Positions 1-6,442 of a stretch of DNA of 38,179 nucleotides are shown in pieces. The position numbers and the translations under genes were made by a program. The DNA is from Chloroflexota bacterium. Its GTDB lineage: Bacteria > Chloroflexota > Anaerolineae > UBA2200 > JACIWT01. The notes under the pieces are model-generated. The model was not told the origin of the DNA. It ran no database searches and saw only the letters and a program-made list of their open reading frames with translations. The DNA is taken from positions 1 through 38,179 of the forward strand of contig JACIWT010000019.1 in the NCBI GenBank assembly GCA_014360825.1, written 5' to 3'. The first letter of the stretch is position 1, and each line of letters starts with the position of its first letter.

Positions 1-139
1 TCCAGCGTCCATATCGCTCCGGTTCTAAAGTGTTCAGATCCACTCCGGCCAATTCTAATACTTTCTGTACGTATTGAGAATATCCATACCCCAGAAACTG
101 TATAGTATGTCCTGGACACCGTGCATTTGCCGATTCCAT
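1..139 (-). CDS. Partial hypothetical protein running off the left edge
   Basis: The minus strand is open from a TGA near position 187 to the left edge, with an ATG at 139. The 46 visible codons read like protein, containing LGYGYSQYVQKVLELAGVD and then LNTLEPERYGRW. I do not recognise the family. The ATG has no clear ribosome binding site. A better signal, AAAGGAG followed by GTG, lies upstream in another frame and gives only a 15-codon peptide that ends at 144-146. A frameshift or sequencing error joining the two would give a plausible start. The annotation is tentative because only a fragment is visible. Confidence 0.3.
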   Translation of the reverse strand, partial: MESANARCPGHTIQFLGYGYSQYVQKVLELAGVDLNTLEPERYGRW

Positions 140-303
140 GTTATTATGGATATATGGAGAAGGGATGGTACTTGTGCTTTCGTCTGGTCACAGCAAGTCT
201 CCTTTCGGGTGAGGTGTGGCAGAACACATGTTCTACCAGTGTATAGCGACGGCATAGAAGGCGGATTTTGTCAAAAACGCTAGGAAGGACAGAATGGGAA
301 GAA

Positions 304-332
304 TTGACAAAATACAACAATTGTGCTATATT
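304..332 (+). promoter_or_regulatory. Strong sigma70-type promoter with extended -10
   Basis: A perfect TTGACA (304-309), a 17-bp spacer and TATATT (327-332) preceded by TG-C give a near-consensus vegetative promoter. The expected transcript start is about 339. It drives the hairpin leader at 348-417 and possibly the NYN gene at 431. Confidence 0.75.
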
Positions 333-338
333 ATAGGT

Positions 339-417
339 AATCGACTCCCCATCGTTGCACGCAACGGTGGGTGTATAGACTCCCTGGGGTTGCGCCGCCA
401 ACCCCAGGTTTTCTTTT
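339..417 (+). ncRNA. Candidate small RNA or attenuator leader with two hairpins
   Basis: Between the promoter and the gene at 431 lie two consecutive stem-loops. The first is CCCATCGTTG (348-357) paired with CAACGGTGGG (362-371), with one wobble. The second is a perfect 10-bp stem (383-392 with 399-408) followed by TTTTCTTTT, the layout of an intrinsic terminator. The transcript would be about 79 nt and would end 13 nt before the GTG of the nuclease gene. It could be a free-standing small RNA or an attenuator; CCCCA (347-351) could pair with TGGGG (385-389) as a weak alternative. No known RNA family is recognised. Confidence 0.5.
383..417 (+). terminator. Intrinsic terminator in the 5' leader of the NYN gene
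   Basis: CCTGGGGTTG (383-392), loop CGCCGC, and CAACCCCAGG (399-408) form a perfect 10-bp stem, followed by TTTTCTTTT (409-417). Its place between promoter and gene suggests premature termination or the end of a short RNA. Confidence 0.6.
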
Positions 418-430
418 GAGGAGCCTCGCT

Positions 431-952
431 GTGTCAAATGAAAGGGTGGCCATATTCATTGATGGAAGCAATCTCTATCATAGTCTCCAGGCGGATTACG
501 GTACAGCAGCGATTGACTTCGAGAAGTTCATCCAAACGCTATGCGCTGGTCGCAAACTAATGCGGGCGTACTATTACAATGCCCCCCGAGACCAGACTAG
601 TGATCCCGATAAATACAATGAACAGCAGAAGTTTTTCGACCGCTTGCGCAAGGTGCCATATTTGCAAGTGGAATTAGGGCGACTGGAGAAGCATTCGGGC
701 GCTTGGGTGGAAAAGGGCGTTGATGTCTCACTTGCAGTAGATATGTTGGAGCTGGCCTATCGTAATGCCTATGATACGGCAATTATCGTGAGTGGTGACG
801 CAGATTTCGCTAGGGTAGCAGAGGCCGTAAAGTCATTAGGAAAACATGTGGAGAATGCGTTTTGTCACACCGGACAGTCCCGACGATTGCGAGAGGCCTG
901 TGATCGGTTTATTCTTCTCGATTCAGACTATATGGGGCCAATTTTTCTTTGA
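431..952 (+). CDS. NYN-domain (LabA/DUF88-type) putative ribonuclease
   Basis: A 173-residue protein made almost entirely of one NYN domain, a PIN-like fold that binds metal through conserved aspartates and is expected to cleave RNA. The three hallmark motifs are visible: FIDGSN near the N-terminus, KGVDVSLAVDM in the middle, and SGDADF near residue 120. The GTG start at 431 is chosen because TTTGAGGAG lies directly upstream and the domain begins at once; an in-frame start at 371 would fall inside the terminator hairpin. No partner domain is attached. The RNA target is unknown; family members are linked to RNA turnover or decay. A structured leader precedes it and a lipoprotein gene follows closely. 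Confidence 0.8.
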   Translation: MSNERVAIFIDGSNLYHSLQADYGTAAIDFEKFIQTLCAGRKLMRAYYYNAPRDQTSDPDKYNEQQKFFDRLRKVPYLQVELGRLEKHSGAWVEKGVDVSLAVDMLELAYRNAYDTAIIVSGDADFARVAEAVKSLGKHVENAFCHTGQSRRLREACDRFILLDSDYMGPIFL

Positions 953-993
953 GAAGATGGGCCAATTCTATTAGGGTTGACGGGAGGGCGCCA

Positions 994-1674
994 ATGAAAT
1001 GGAGACTTTGCCTCATGCTAGCGTTAGTTGTCTTTGGGGCTGGCTGTGGAGCAAAACAAGAACCAACGCCCCATCCTACCTATACACCCTTGTCCACACT
1101 CACCCGAGAACCAACTTATACACCTTATCCCACTTATACATTGTATCCCTCATTGACACCGACTCTGACATTCACGCCGCTTCCAACTGTCACATCTACG
1201 CCAGTTGCAACCAACACACCCAGACCTGCGGTGGTTGGGAGCAAAAGCCGTCCGGTACCATTTCAGCAGTCACTCACAGTCAAACGCGGTAACTACACAT
1301 TGGAATTGACATTGGTGGACGTTAAGCGTGGGCAGCCGGCCTATGATATCGTGAATGCGGGACAGGAATTTTTCCGAAGCTCCCCGGGGGAAGGGAACGA
1401 GTTCTTGGTGGCTCGTTTTCATGTCAAGTGCCTATCGGGTCCGTCGGATTATGCTACACGGTTGAATTGGTTAGATTTTGCAATTGATGCGAATCGCCAT
1501 CTCATCGGTACACCGATAGTTGTTATGAATGGCGATCTTGATGCGGCACTCTATCCTGGGGGAGAGGATGAGGGATGGATACCATTCATTGTTCCTGCGG
1601 GTGCTCAAATAGGAGGAATCCGTTTCGAACTTGATGTATTGGCCGAAAACGTGATCTGGTTTGCCGTGCCGTAG
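994..1674 (+). CDS. Putative lipoprotein with Thr/Pro-rich linker
   Basis: A 226-residue predicted lipoprotein. It starts with MKWR, has a hydrophobic stretch, and ends its signal at FGAGC, giving a lipidated Cys at residue 18. A linker rich in Thr, Pro and Tyr (about residues 23-78) resembles surface tethers common in Chloroflexota. The C-terminal half is mostly beta in character and resembles DUF4352-type immunoglobulin-like domains, though I cannot assign it firmly. ATG 994 is preferred over the earlier in-frame TTG at 949 because GGGAGG sits 6 nt upstream and the signal peptide begins there. It probably lies on the outer face of the cell; the ligand is unknown. Confidence 0.7.
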   Translation: MKWRLCLMLALVVFGAGCGAKQEPTPHPTYTPLSTLTREPTYTPYPTYTLYPSLTPTLTFTPLPTVTSTPVATNTPRPAVVGSKSRPVPFQQSLTVKRGNYTLELTLVDVKRGQPAYDIVNAGQEFFRSSPGEGNEFLVARFHVKCLSGPSDYATRLNWLDFAIDANRHLIGTPIVVMNGDLDAALYPGGEDEGWIPFIVPAGAQIGGIRFELDVLAENVIWFAVP

Positions 1675-1690
1675 GTTGACAGGGCGAAAC

Positions 1691-1972
1691 ATGTCTGTTG
1701 CCAAAATATCCGTTGTGCAGGAAAAAGGACAGGTAACGATTCCAGCCTCTATTCGACGCAAATGGAGGCTCAAGAAGGGCGATTTGATAGCCTTTGTGGA
1801 GACCGAGCAGGGCGTGCTCATCAGCCCACGGGAACTCGTGGCGGTGGAGGCTTTGGATCGGATCGGGCAAGCACTAAAGGAGCGTGGAATCTCTCTGGAT
1901 GAATTGATCGAATCAGGGCGCGAGATTCGTGGGGGAATATTGAAAGAGGAATACAACATCGAGAAAGCGTGA
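1691..1972 (+). CDS. AbrB/SpoVT-type antitoxin (VapB-like)
   Basis: A 93-residue DNA-binding protein of the swapped-hairpin AbrB fold. Residues 5-40 carry the signature VQEKGQVTIPASIRRKW, followed by LKKGDLIAF. The C-terminal part is a charged helix suited to binding a PIN toxin. It is the first gene of a VapBC-type toxin-antitoxin pair: the toxin start lies 4 nt after its stop. Because the toxin is truncated (see 1977-2103), this is now an orphan antitoxin and may only act as a local repressor. The ATG at 1691 is preferred over 1661, which overlaps the end of the lipoprotein gene. Confidence 0.8.
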   Translation: MSVAKISVVQEKGQVTIPASIRRKWRLKKGDLIAFVETEQGVLISPRELVAVEALDRIGQALKERGISLDELIESGREIRGGILKEEYNIEKA

Positions 1973-1976
1973 TCGG

Positions 1977-2103
1977 ATGATCAGGGTTTTCATGGATGCC
2001 AGCATTCTCTTTGCGGCCAGTATGTCGGGCACTGGTCATGCTCGCGACTTGATTCGCCAGGCGATACGCGGCAAAGTGACTCTCGTGGTCAGCATTCTCA
2101 CCA
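1977..2103 (+). pseudogene. Truncated PIN-domain toxin (VapC-like)
   Basis: The first 40 or so codons match the start of a PIN ribonuclease toxin, including MIRVFMDASILFAAS with the first catalytic aspartate at residue 7. PIN toxins are usually about 130-150 residues with further acidic residues in the middle and C-terminal parts; none is seen here. Similarity stops at about 2100, exactly where a 33-bp palindrome begins. The frame then runs on into an out-of-frame overlap with the vWA gene, giving a spurious Gly/Arg/Pro-rich tail. I read this as a deletion or insertion event that destroyed the toxin and left the antitoxin. Confidence 0.75.
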
Positions 2104-2104
2104 A

Positions 2105-2137
2105 CGGTCGAGGCGGGTTTCAAACCCGCCCCGACCG
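2105..2137. repeat. 33-bp palindromic repeat at the broken end of the toxin gene
   Basis: Arms CGGTCG plus GGCGGGTTT (2105-2120) are mirrored by AAACCCGCC plus CGACCG (2122-2137), with a central C and one A/C mismatch. It is a compact near-perfect palindrome of dispersed-repeat type. It marks the point where PIN toxin similarity is lost. Confidence 0.7.
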
Positions 2138-2199
2138 CTGCGGGAACAAACTCCTTCCTCTCGGCGTCTCAAGGGTGAGTACCGCAGGAGGGATGCGCC

Positions 2200-4419
2200 A
2201 TGAAAACGAAAGTGTGGATTGCGGGCCTGGTGGCTCTGTTGGTCTTCCCCATGGTGGCGGACGTGGCCCATGCCGACGGTATCATCATCCCCATCCCACC
2301 GCCCCACGTCGTGGAGCCGGTGGACTTGGCCGTCAAGTACCATCGGGTCTCGGTGGTCATCCGCGACCAGGTGGCCACGACGGAGGTGGACCAGGTATTC
2401 GTGAACGAATCCTCCTACCAATTGGAAGGCACCTACATCTTCCCGCTGCCCGAGGAGGCCACTATCTCCGATTTCGCCATGTTCGTGGAGGGCAAACGGC
2501 TGAGTGGCCAGATGCTGAGCGCCGAAGAAGCCCGCCGCATCTACGAGGACATCGTGCGCAGCCGCCGCGACCCGGCGCTGCTGGAATACGTCGGGCGCAA
2601 CGCTTTCCGCGCCACTATCTTCCCCATCGAACCCCACGGCGAAAAGCGCGTGCAACTCCGTTACAGCCAGGTGCTTCTCGCCAACAAGGGTCTCATCAAG
2701 TATGTCTACCCTCTCAACACCGAGCGCTTCTCCAGCAAACCTCTGGAGGATGTGGCTATCACCGTGGAGATCACATCCCGCGAGCCGATCAAGTCCATCT
2801 ACTCGCCCAGCCACAACGTGGCCATCGAGCGTCAGGATGACTACCACGCCACAGTGAGTTTCGAGGCCACCGACATCAAGCCTGATACAGATTTCACTTT
2901 GTATTACACAGTCTCTGAAGAGGACTTGGGGCTGAATCTGCTGTCGTACAAAGATGAGGGTGAGGATGGCTTTTTCCTGCTCCTGGTTGCGCCCAGTGTC
3001 GAGGTAGATGAGAGCCAGGTGGTGGCGAAGGACGTGTTTCTGGTGTTGGACACTTCGGGCAGCATGGAGGGCGAAAAGATCGAGCAGGCCAAGGAAGCCT
3101 TGTACTTCGTGCTCGACCATCTCAATGAGGACGACCGCTTCAACGTCATTGCCTACAACACCGGTGTGACACGCTATGCCCCGGGCCTACGGCCAGCATC
3201 TGAGGCCCGCCAGGCCCGCGACTTCGTGCGCCAATTGGAGGCCGGGGGCGGCACGAACATCCACCGCGCCTTTATGGAGACCCTGCGCATGACCAGCCGC
3301 GATCGCCCACAGGTCATCATCTTCCTCACCGATGGCCTGCCCACCGCCGGCATCACCGACGAGGAGCAGATCATCGCCGACGTGGCTCGTGAGGCGCCGG
3401 AGTCGGTGCGCATCTACGCCTTCGGCGTGGGCTACGACGTGAACACGTGGCTACTGGATACCATCACCAGCGAGCATCGCGGGGCGACGGGCTATGTGGA
3501 GCCGGGCCAGAGCATCGAAGAAGAGGTGTCGGCGTTTTACGCCAAAGTGAGCGCGCCGCTGCTCTCGGATATCGAGTTGCTCGTGGATGGCGTGACAGTG
3601 GACGACATCTACCCGTATCCGCTGCCCGATCTCTTTGCCGGCAGCCAGTTGGTGGTAGCCGGACGCTACCGCCAGGGCGGCCCAGCGACCATCACCCTGC
3701 GCGGCAACCTCAACGATCAGATCAAGGAGTACCGCTACGAAGCCTATTTCATCAAGAACGGCGGCGACGACTTCATCCCCCGCCTGTGGGCCACGCGCAA
3801 GATCGGCTATCTCTTGCGTGAGATCCGGCTCCACGGCCCAGAGAAGGAGTTAATTGACCAGATCGTGAGCCTGGGCGTGCGCTACGGCATCATGACACCC
3901 TACACCTCATTTCTGATTGACGATCGCCAGGACATCCTCACCGATCAGGGCCGCGCTTTCATCGGCCAGGGATACGCAGCCGCGCCAGCGCCCACGGCCG
4001 GCCCCGATGCAGTTGCAGCCAGCAAAGCGCAGGCTGAACTGGGTTCTGCCGAAGTGGTCGGAGGGGGCGAGAGCGAGTCGGCACAGGTCAAGCACGTCCG
4101 CGACAAGGCGTTCGTGCTGCGCGATGGCATCTGGACGGACACCGCCTACAATCCGGACCGGATGAAGCCCCGCACCGTGGTCTTTAGCAGCGATCTCTAC
4201 TTTGACCTGCTGCGAGCGAACCCGCGCTGGGGGGTGTACTTCGCCGTCGGAACCGAAGTGATCGTCGTGCTGGATGGGCAGGCGTACCGTATCACGCGTT
4301 CCGGGGCCGCCGACAGCCCGGCTGTCACGCCGAAAGCGCCGCGCATCGAGCCGCCGGAGGACTACGGATTCATCGGCTATATCTGGGAGATACTCTTCGG
4401 GCACATGAGAAAGGAATGA
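2200..4419 (+). CDS. Secreted VIT and von Willebrand factor A domain protein
   Basis: A 739-residue protein with a signal peptide (residues 1-26, ending VAHA). A VIT domain follows at about 30-170, as in inter-alpha-trypsin inhibitor heavy chains, with characteristic stretches such as YIFPLPEEATISDF and ending near the LRYSQ motif. A vWA domain follows at about 275-455 with an intact metal site: DTSGS (284-288), Thr352 in GGGTNIH and Asp378 in LTDGLPTAG. The C-terminal part contains the conserved GVRYGIMTPYTSFL segment of bacterial VIT-vWA proteins and then an Ala-rich linker. No C-terminal membrane anchor is evident. It probably mediates metal-dependent adhesion outside the membrane. AGGAGGGA precedes the ATG. 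Confidence 0.85.
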   Translation: MKTKVWIAGLVALLVFPMVADVAHADGIIIPIPPPHVVEPVDLAVKYHRVSVVIRDQVATTEVDQVFVNESSYQLEGTYIFPLPEEATISDFAMFVEGKRLSGQMLSAEEARRIYEDIVRSRRDPALLEYVGRNAFRATIFPIEPHGEKRVQLRYSQVLLANKGLIKYVYPLNTERFSSKPLEDVAITVEITSREPIKSIYSPSHNVAIERQDDYHATVSFEATDIKPDTDFTLYYTVSEEDLGLNLLSYKDEGEDGFFLLLVAPSVEVDESQVVAKDVFLVLDTSGSMEGEKIEQAKEALYFVLDHLNEDDRFNVIAYNTGVTRYAPGLRPASEARQARDFVRQLEAGGGTNIHRAFMETLRMTSRDRPQVIIFLTDGLPTAGITDEEQIIADVAREAPESVRIYAFGVGYDVNTWLLDTITSEHRGATGYVEPGQSIEEEVSAFYAKVSAPLLSDIELLVDGVTVDDIYPYPLPDLFAGSQLVVAGRYRQGGPATITLRGNLNDQIKEYRYEAYFIKNGGDDFIPRLWATRKIGYLLREIRLHGPEKELIDQIVSLGVRYGIMTPYTSFLIDDRQDILTDQGRAFIGQGYAAAPAPTAGPDAVAASKAQAELGSAEVVGGGESESAQVKHVRDKAFVLRDGIWTDTAYNPDRMKPRTVVFSSDLYFDLLRANPRWGVYFAVGTEVIVVLDGQAYRITRSGAADSPAVTPKAPRIEPPEDYGFIGYIWEILFGHMRKE

Positions 4420-4457
4420 GGGCGAGAGAATAAGCGAGATAAATCCAGTTAGTGAGT

Positions 4458-4486
4458 TTGTAGTGGTGGAAGCACAGTGCTAAAAT
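4458..4486 (+). promoter_or_regulatory. Promoter placing the transcript start at the GTG of the next gene
   Basis: TTGTAG (4458-4463), a 17-bp spacer and an extended -10, TGC then TAAAAT (4481-4486). The expected transcript start is about 4493, which is the GTG itself, and no ribosome binding site is present. The gene is probably translated from a leaderless message. Confidence 0.5.
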
Positions 4487-4492
4487 GGCACT

Positions 4493-4948
4493 GTGAATCT
4501 CCAGGTGGACCAAAGCGGCAAAATAGAGAAAACGAACCAGGACACTGTCTTGGCCTTCTCAGGTGACGCGGAGTATGCTATTCTCATTCCGGCGAAGGCC
4601 AAACAACAAATCCTTCGGCGACTCCGGTCCACCAAAAGGCGGGGAAAGAGGGTTTATCTGGCCTTCTTTGCTATGGCTCTCTATCATCTCCTTGAGGGCT
4701 GTCTGGATCGGCTAAAATTTGTTGCCATTGACATCGAATACGAGGGACATGAGCACGATATTAAACTGATGTTGCTCAACTTGATTTGGAAGAAATATCC
4801 CCGATACCCAGCCGATCATATCACTTTCAGGCGCGTTGGTAAAAAATCTCGAGTGCACAAAAAGGCTTTGGCGGTCTTCCGAGGCGAAGACGGAGCCGAT
4901 AAAATACTAACACCAGATGACTTTATGGGGCCCTTTATCAGGAAATAG
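4493..4948 (+). CDS. Hypothetical protein, 151 residues
   Basis: The family is not recognised. The protein is basic, soluble and has no signal peptide or membrane segment. Visible blocks are a beta-like N-terminal half with FSGDAEYAILIPAKAKQQIL, a helical stretch rich in Arg and Lys, an acidic strand FVAIDIEYEGHEHDIKLML, and a C-terminal segment KILTPDDFMG. The mix of an acidic IDIEYEG strand and a basic surface could fit a nucleic-acid enzyme of RNase H-like fold, but this is speculation. An in-frame stop lies just upstream at 4481, so the start must be GTG 4493. Base composition is more AT-rich than the vWA gene before it. Confidence 0.65.
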   Translation: MNLQVDQSGKIEKTNQDTVLAFSGDAEYAILIPAKAKQQILRRLRSTKRRGKRVYLAFFAMALYHLLEGCLDRLKFVAIDIEYEGHEHDIKLMLLNLIWKKYPRYPADHITFRRVGKKSRVHKKALAVFRGEDGADKILTPDDFMGPFIRK

Positions 4949-5319
4949 AAAAGATTGGGGAGGCCCTTTCATGGTGAGCCTTGTTGCCAGGCAGTCATCC
5001 GTCCGGTCAAGGATAGGAGCGGCCTAGCCACCCAATCTATTATTTTTATAGCACAAAAGTTTAAATTTGTCAAATCTCTGGCAGTTTTCCCTCGATGGTA
5101 ACAGATGGTCGCAGGCGGTGGAAGGATTGATGGCGACCGCAAACCCACGTTCCGCCATTGTCGGACAAATTGTCAATTTGTCCTACCGCCGAGACGCAGA
5201 AAGCCGAGAAACGTAAAGCGTGAATTTTTACGCCCATTCTGTGTCTTTGCGGTTTTTGGGCGTAACTAAGTGGACCGCGGGACGACATTAAACTATGAGA
5301 GGAATTCGGCTTTCGGTAA
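4949..5319. other. Non-coding stretch with palindromic repeats
   Basis: No convincing gene lies between 4949 and the LysM promoter. The region holds a perfect palindrome at 5163-5183 and a looser inverted repeat, GACGCAGAA (5193-5201) with TTCTGTGTC (5237-5245). The latter belongs to the ACGCAGA/TCTGTGTC type of repeat that I have seen in intergenic gaps of many genomes. The rest shows nothing I can name. Confidence 0.5.
5163..5183. repeat. 21-bp perfect palindrome
   Basis: GGACAAATTG (5163-5172), a single T, and CAATTTGTCC (5174-5183) form a perfect inverted repeat. With one unpaired base it would extrude as a cruciform rather than a normal RNA hairpin. It has no U-tract, so it is not a terminator. 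It lies in a gap with other repeats. Confidence 0.7.
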
Positions 5320-5348
5320 TTGCTTTTCGAGCCAAGTTGATGTATAAT
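5320..5348 (+). promoter_or_regulatory. Promoter of the LysM gene pair
   Basis: TTGCTT (5320-5325), a 17-bp spacer and a perfect TATAAT (5343-5348). The transcript would start near 5355, followed by AGGAGG (5375-5380) and ATG at 5387. Confidence 0.65.
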
Positions 5349-5386
5349 AAGTGATAGATAGCCCGCGTGGGCTCAGGAGGTGGAAG

Positions 5387-5908
5387 ATGCCCATCCGCCG
5401 TCTTTCGATTGTGATAGGTGCACTGGCGGTTTCTCTGGCCCTGAGCACGATCGTTTTCGCTGCGCCGCCCTGCCCGCCCTACTGCCCGCCGCCGTTTACG
5501 CCGCTCCCGCCTCCCACTACGCCTGCGCCGCCGCCTCCTACCCCGGTCCCACCCTATGTCCCGCCACCGGCCCCGCCAACCTACCCAACCTACCACACCG
5601 TCCAATGGGGTGAGACCCTGAGCGGCATTGCCTGGCGCTATGGTGTCTCGATGTGGGAGATCGCCCGGGCCAACGGTATCTGGAATGTGAACCGCATCCA
5701 AGCAGGTCAGGTGTTGCTCATCCCGTATCCGGGTGTATGGCCAGCGGTGCCGCCGTCGTATCCGCCATTTTGGTACACTGTGCAGCGCGGCGATACACTG
5801 AGTAGCATCGCCTGGCGCTTCGGCCGCAGCATCTGGGCTATCGCCCAGGCCAATGGCATCTGGAACGTGAACTTCATCTACGTTGGACAGCGGTTATGGA
5901 TTCCGTGA
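5387..5908 (+). CDS. Secreted protein with two LysM domains
   Basis: A 173-residue protein: signal peptide (residues 1-26, ending VFAA), a Pro-rich spacer (27-67), then two LysM peptidoglycan-binding domains at 69-114 and 130-173. Both carry the YHTVQWGETLSGIAWRYG type start and the RANGIW/QANGIW middle, and they are so alike that a recent internal duplication is likely. No enzymatic domain is present, so it probably binds the cell wall as a structural or adaptor protein. ATG 5387 is chosen over GTG 5351 because AGGAGG sits 6 nt upstream. The second LysM gene follows after 62 nt and should share the promoter. Confidence 0.85.
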   Translation: MPIRRLSIVIGALAVSLALSTIVFAAPPCPPYCPPPFTPLPPPTTPAPPPPTPVPPYVPPPAPPTYPTYHTVQWGETLSGIAWRYGVSMWEIARANGIWNVNRIQAGQVLLIPYPGVWPAVPPSYPPFWYTVQRGDTLSSIAWRFGRSIWAIAQANGIWNVNFIYVGQRLWIP

Positions 5909-5970
5909 TCGAGCGACCGCCCTTGCTCAGGAATGGTTTTCTAGGATCAGAAAGGAAGGGTAAGGAGAAG

Positions 5971-6366
5971 ATGAGGTACTTATGGAAGAGGCTGGTGGCC
6001 CTGGCGCTGGTCGTGTTGGTGCTCCAGTTGTTCTTGGGGGCGACTGTGGCGAGCGCGCAGGGTGGGGTCTGGCATTGTGTGACGGCTGGGCAAACGCTGT
6101 TTGCCATAGGCCGCCTGTACGGGGCGAATCCGTGGTGCATCGCCCAGGTGAATGGGCTGGCCAACCCCAACTATATTCGGGTGGGGCAGTGGCTGTGGAT
6201 CGGCGACCAGTGCCTTGGGTGGTCAGCCTATAGGTCAGCCCCGCCGCCAACGCCGCCAGGGCCGTATTATCCGCCGCCGTGGTACTATCCACCCTACTGG
6301 TACTGGCCATACTACGGGTATGGTTGGGGCGCTTGGAGTTGGCCCTGGTATACCTGGTATAACTGA
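5971..6366 (+). CDS. Secreted LysM protein with Tyr/Trp-rich tail
   Basis: A 131-residue protein with a signal peptide (1-29, cleaved at ASA-Q), one LysM domain (about 34-77) and a tail of Pro, Tyr and Trp. In the last 33 residues 19 are Tyr or Trp, which is extreme. The LysM core contains two unusual Cys residues (36 and 56) that could form a disulfide; a third, Cys81, follows the domain. The tail may stick to glycans or drive self-association; this is inference. AAGGAG precedes the ATG at 5971. The gene follows the two-LysM gene and ends before a strong bidirectional terminator. Confidence 0.8.
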   Translation: MRYLWKRLVALALVVLVLQLFLGATVASAQGGVWHCVTAGQTLFAIGRLYGANPWCIAQVNGLANPNYIRVGQWLWIGDQCLGWSAYRSAPPPTPPGPYYPPPWYYPPYWYWPYYGYGWGAWSWPWYTWYN

Positions 6367-6397
6367 GGGCCCACTGGGGCGATAGACCAACAAAAGC

Positions 6398-6434
6398 GAA
6401 AAACACCCGCCGGGTTTTGCGGTGGGTGTTTTTC
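6398..6434. terminator. Bidirectional intrinsic terminator between convergent genes
   Basis: A 14-bp stem (6398-6411 with 6421-6434, one G-T wobble) has A-tracts on the left and T-tracts on the right, so it can end both the LysM transcript and the minus-strand kinase transcript. Confidence 0.8.
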
Positions 6435-6442
6435 GTCAGGTC

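Noticed and set aside
431-1674. Nuclease and lipoprotein as a new defence system
   Set aside because: The neighbours are adjacent, but nothing else in the sequence, such as a conserved third gene or sensor domain, supports a shared defence role.
1977-2840. 287-codon frame from the PIN toxin start into the vWA gene
   Set aside because: Only the first 40 or so codons resemble a PIN domain. The rest is the vWA coding sequence read out of frame, with a Gly/Arg/Pro-rich artefact.
2098-3120. 340-codon open frame on the minus strand opposite the vWA gene
   Set aside because: It lies wholly antisense to a gene with clear VIT and vWA motifs. Open antisense frames are expected from the codon bias of GC-rich genes, and the translation shows no family.
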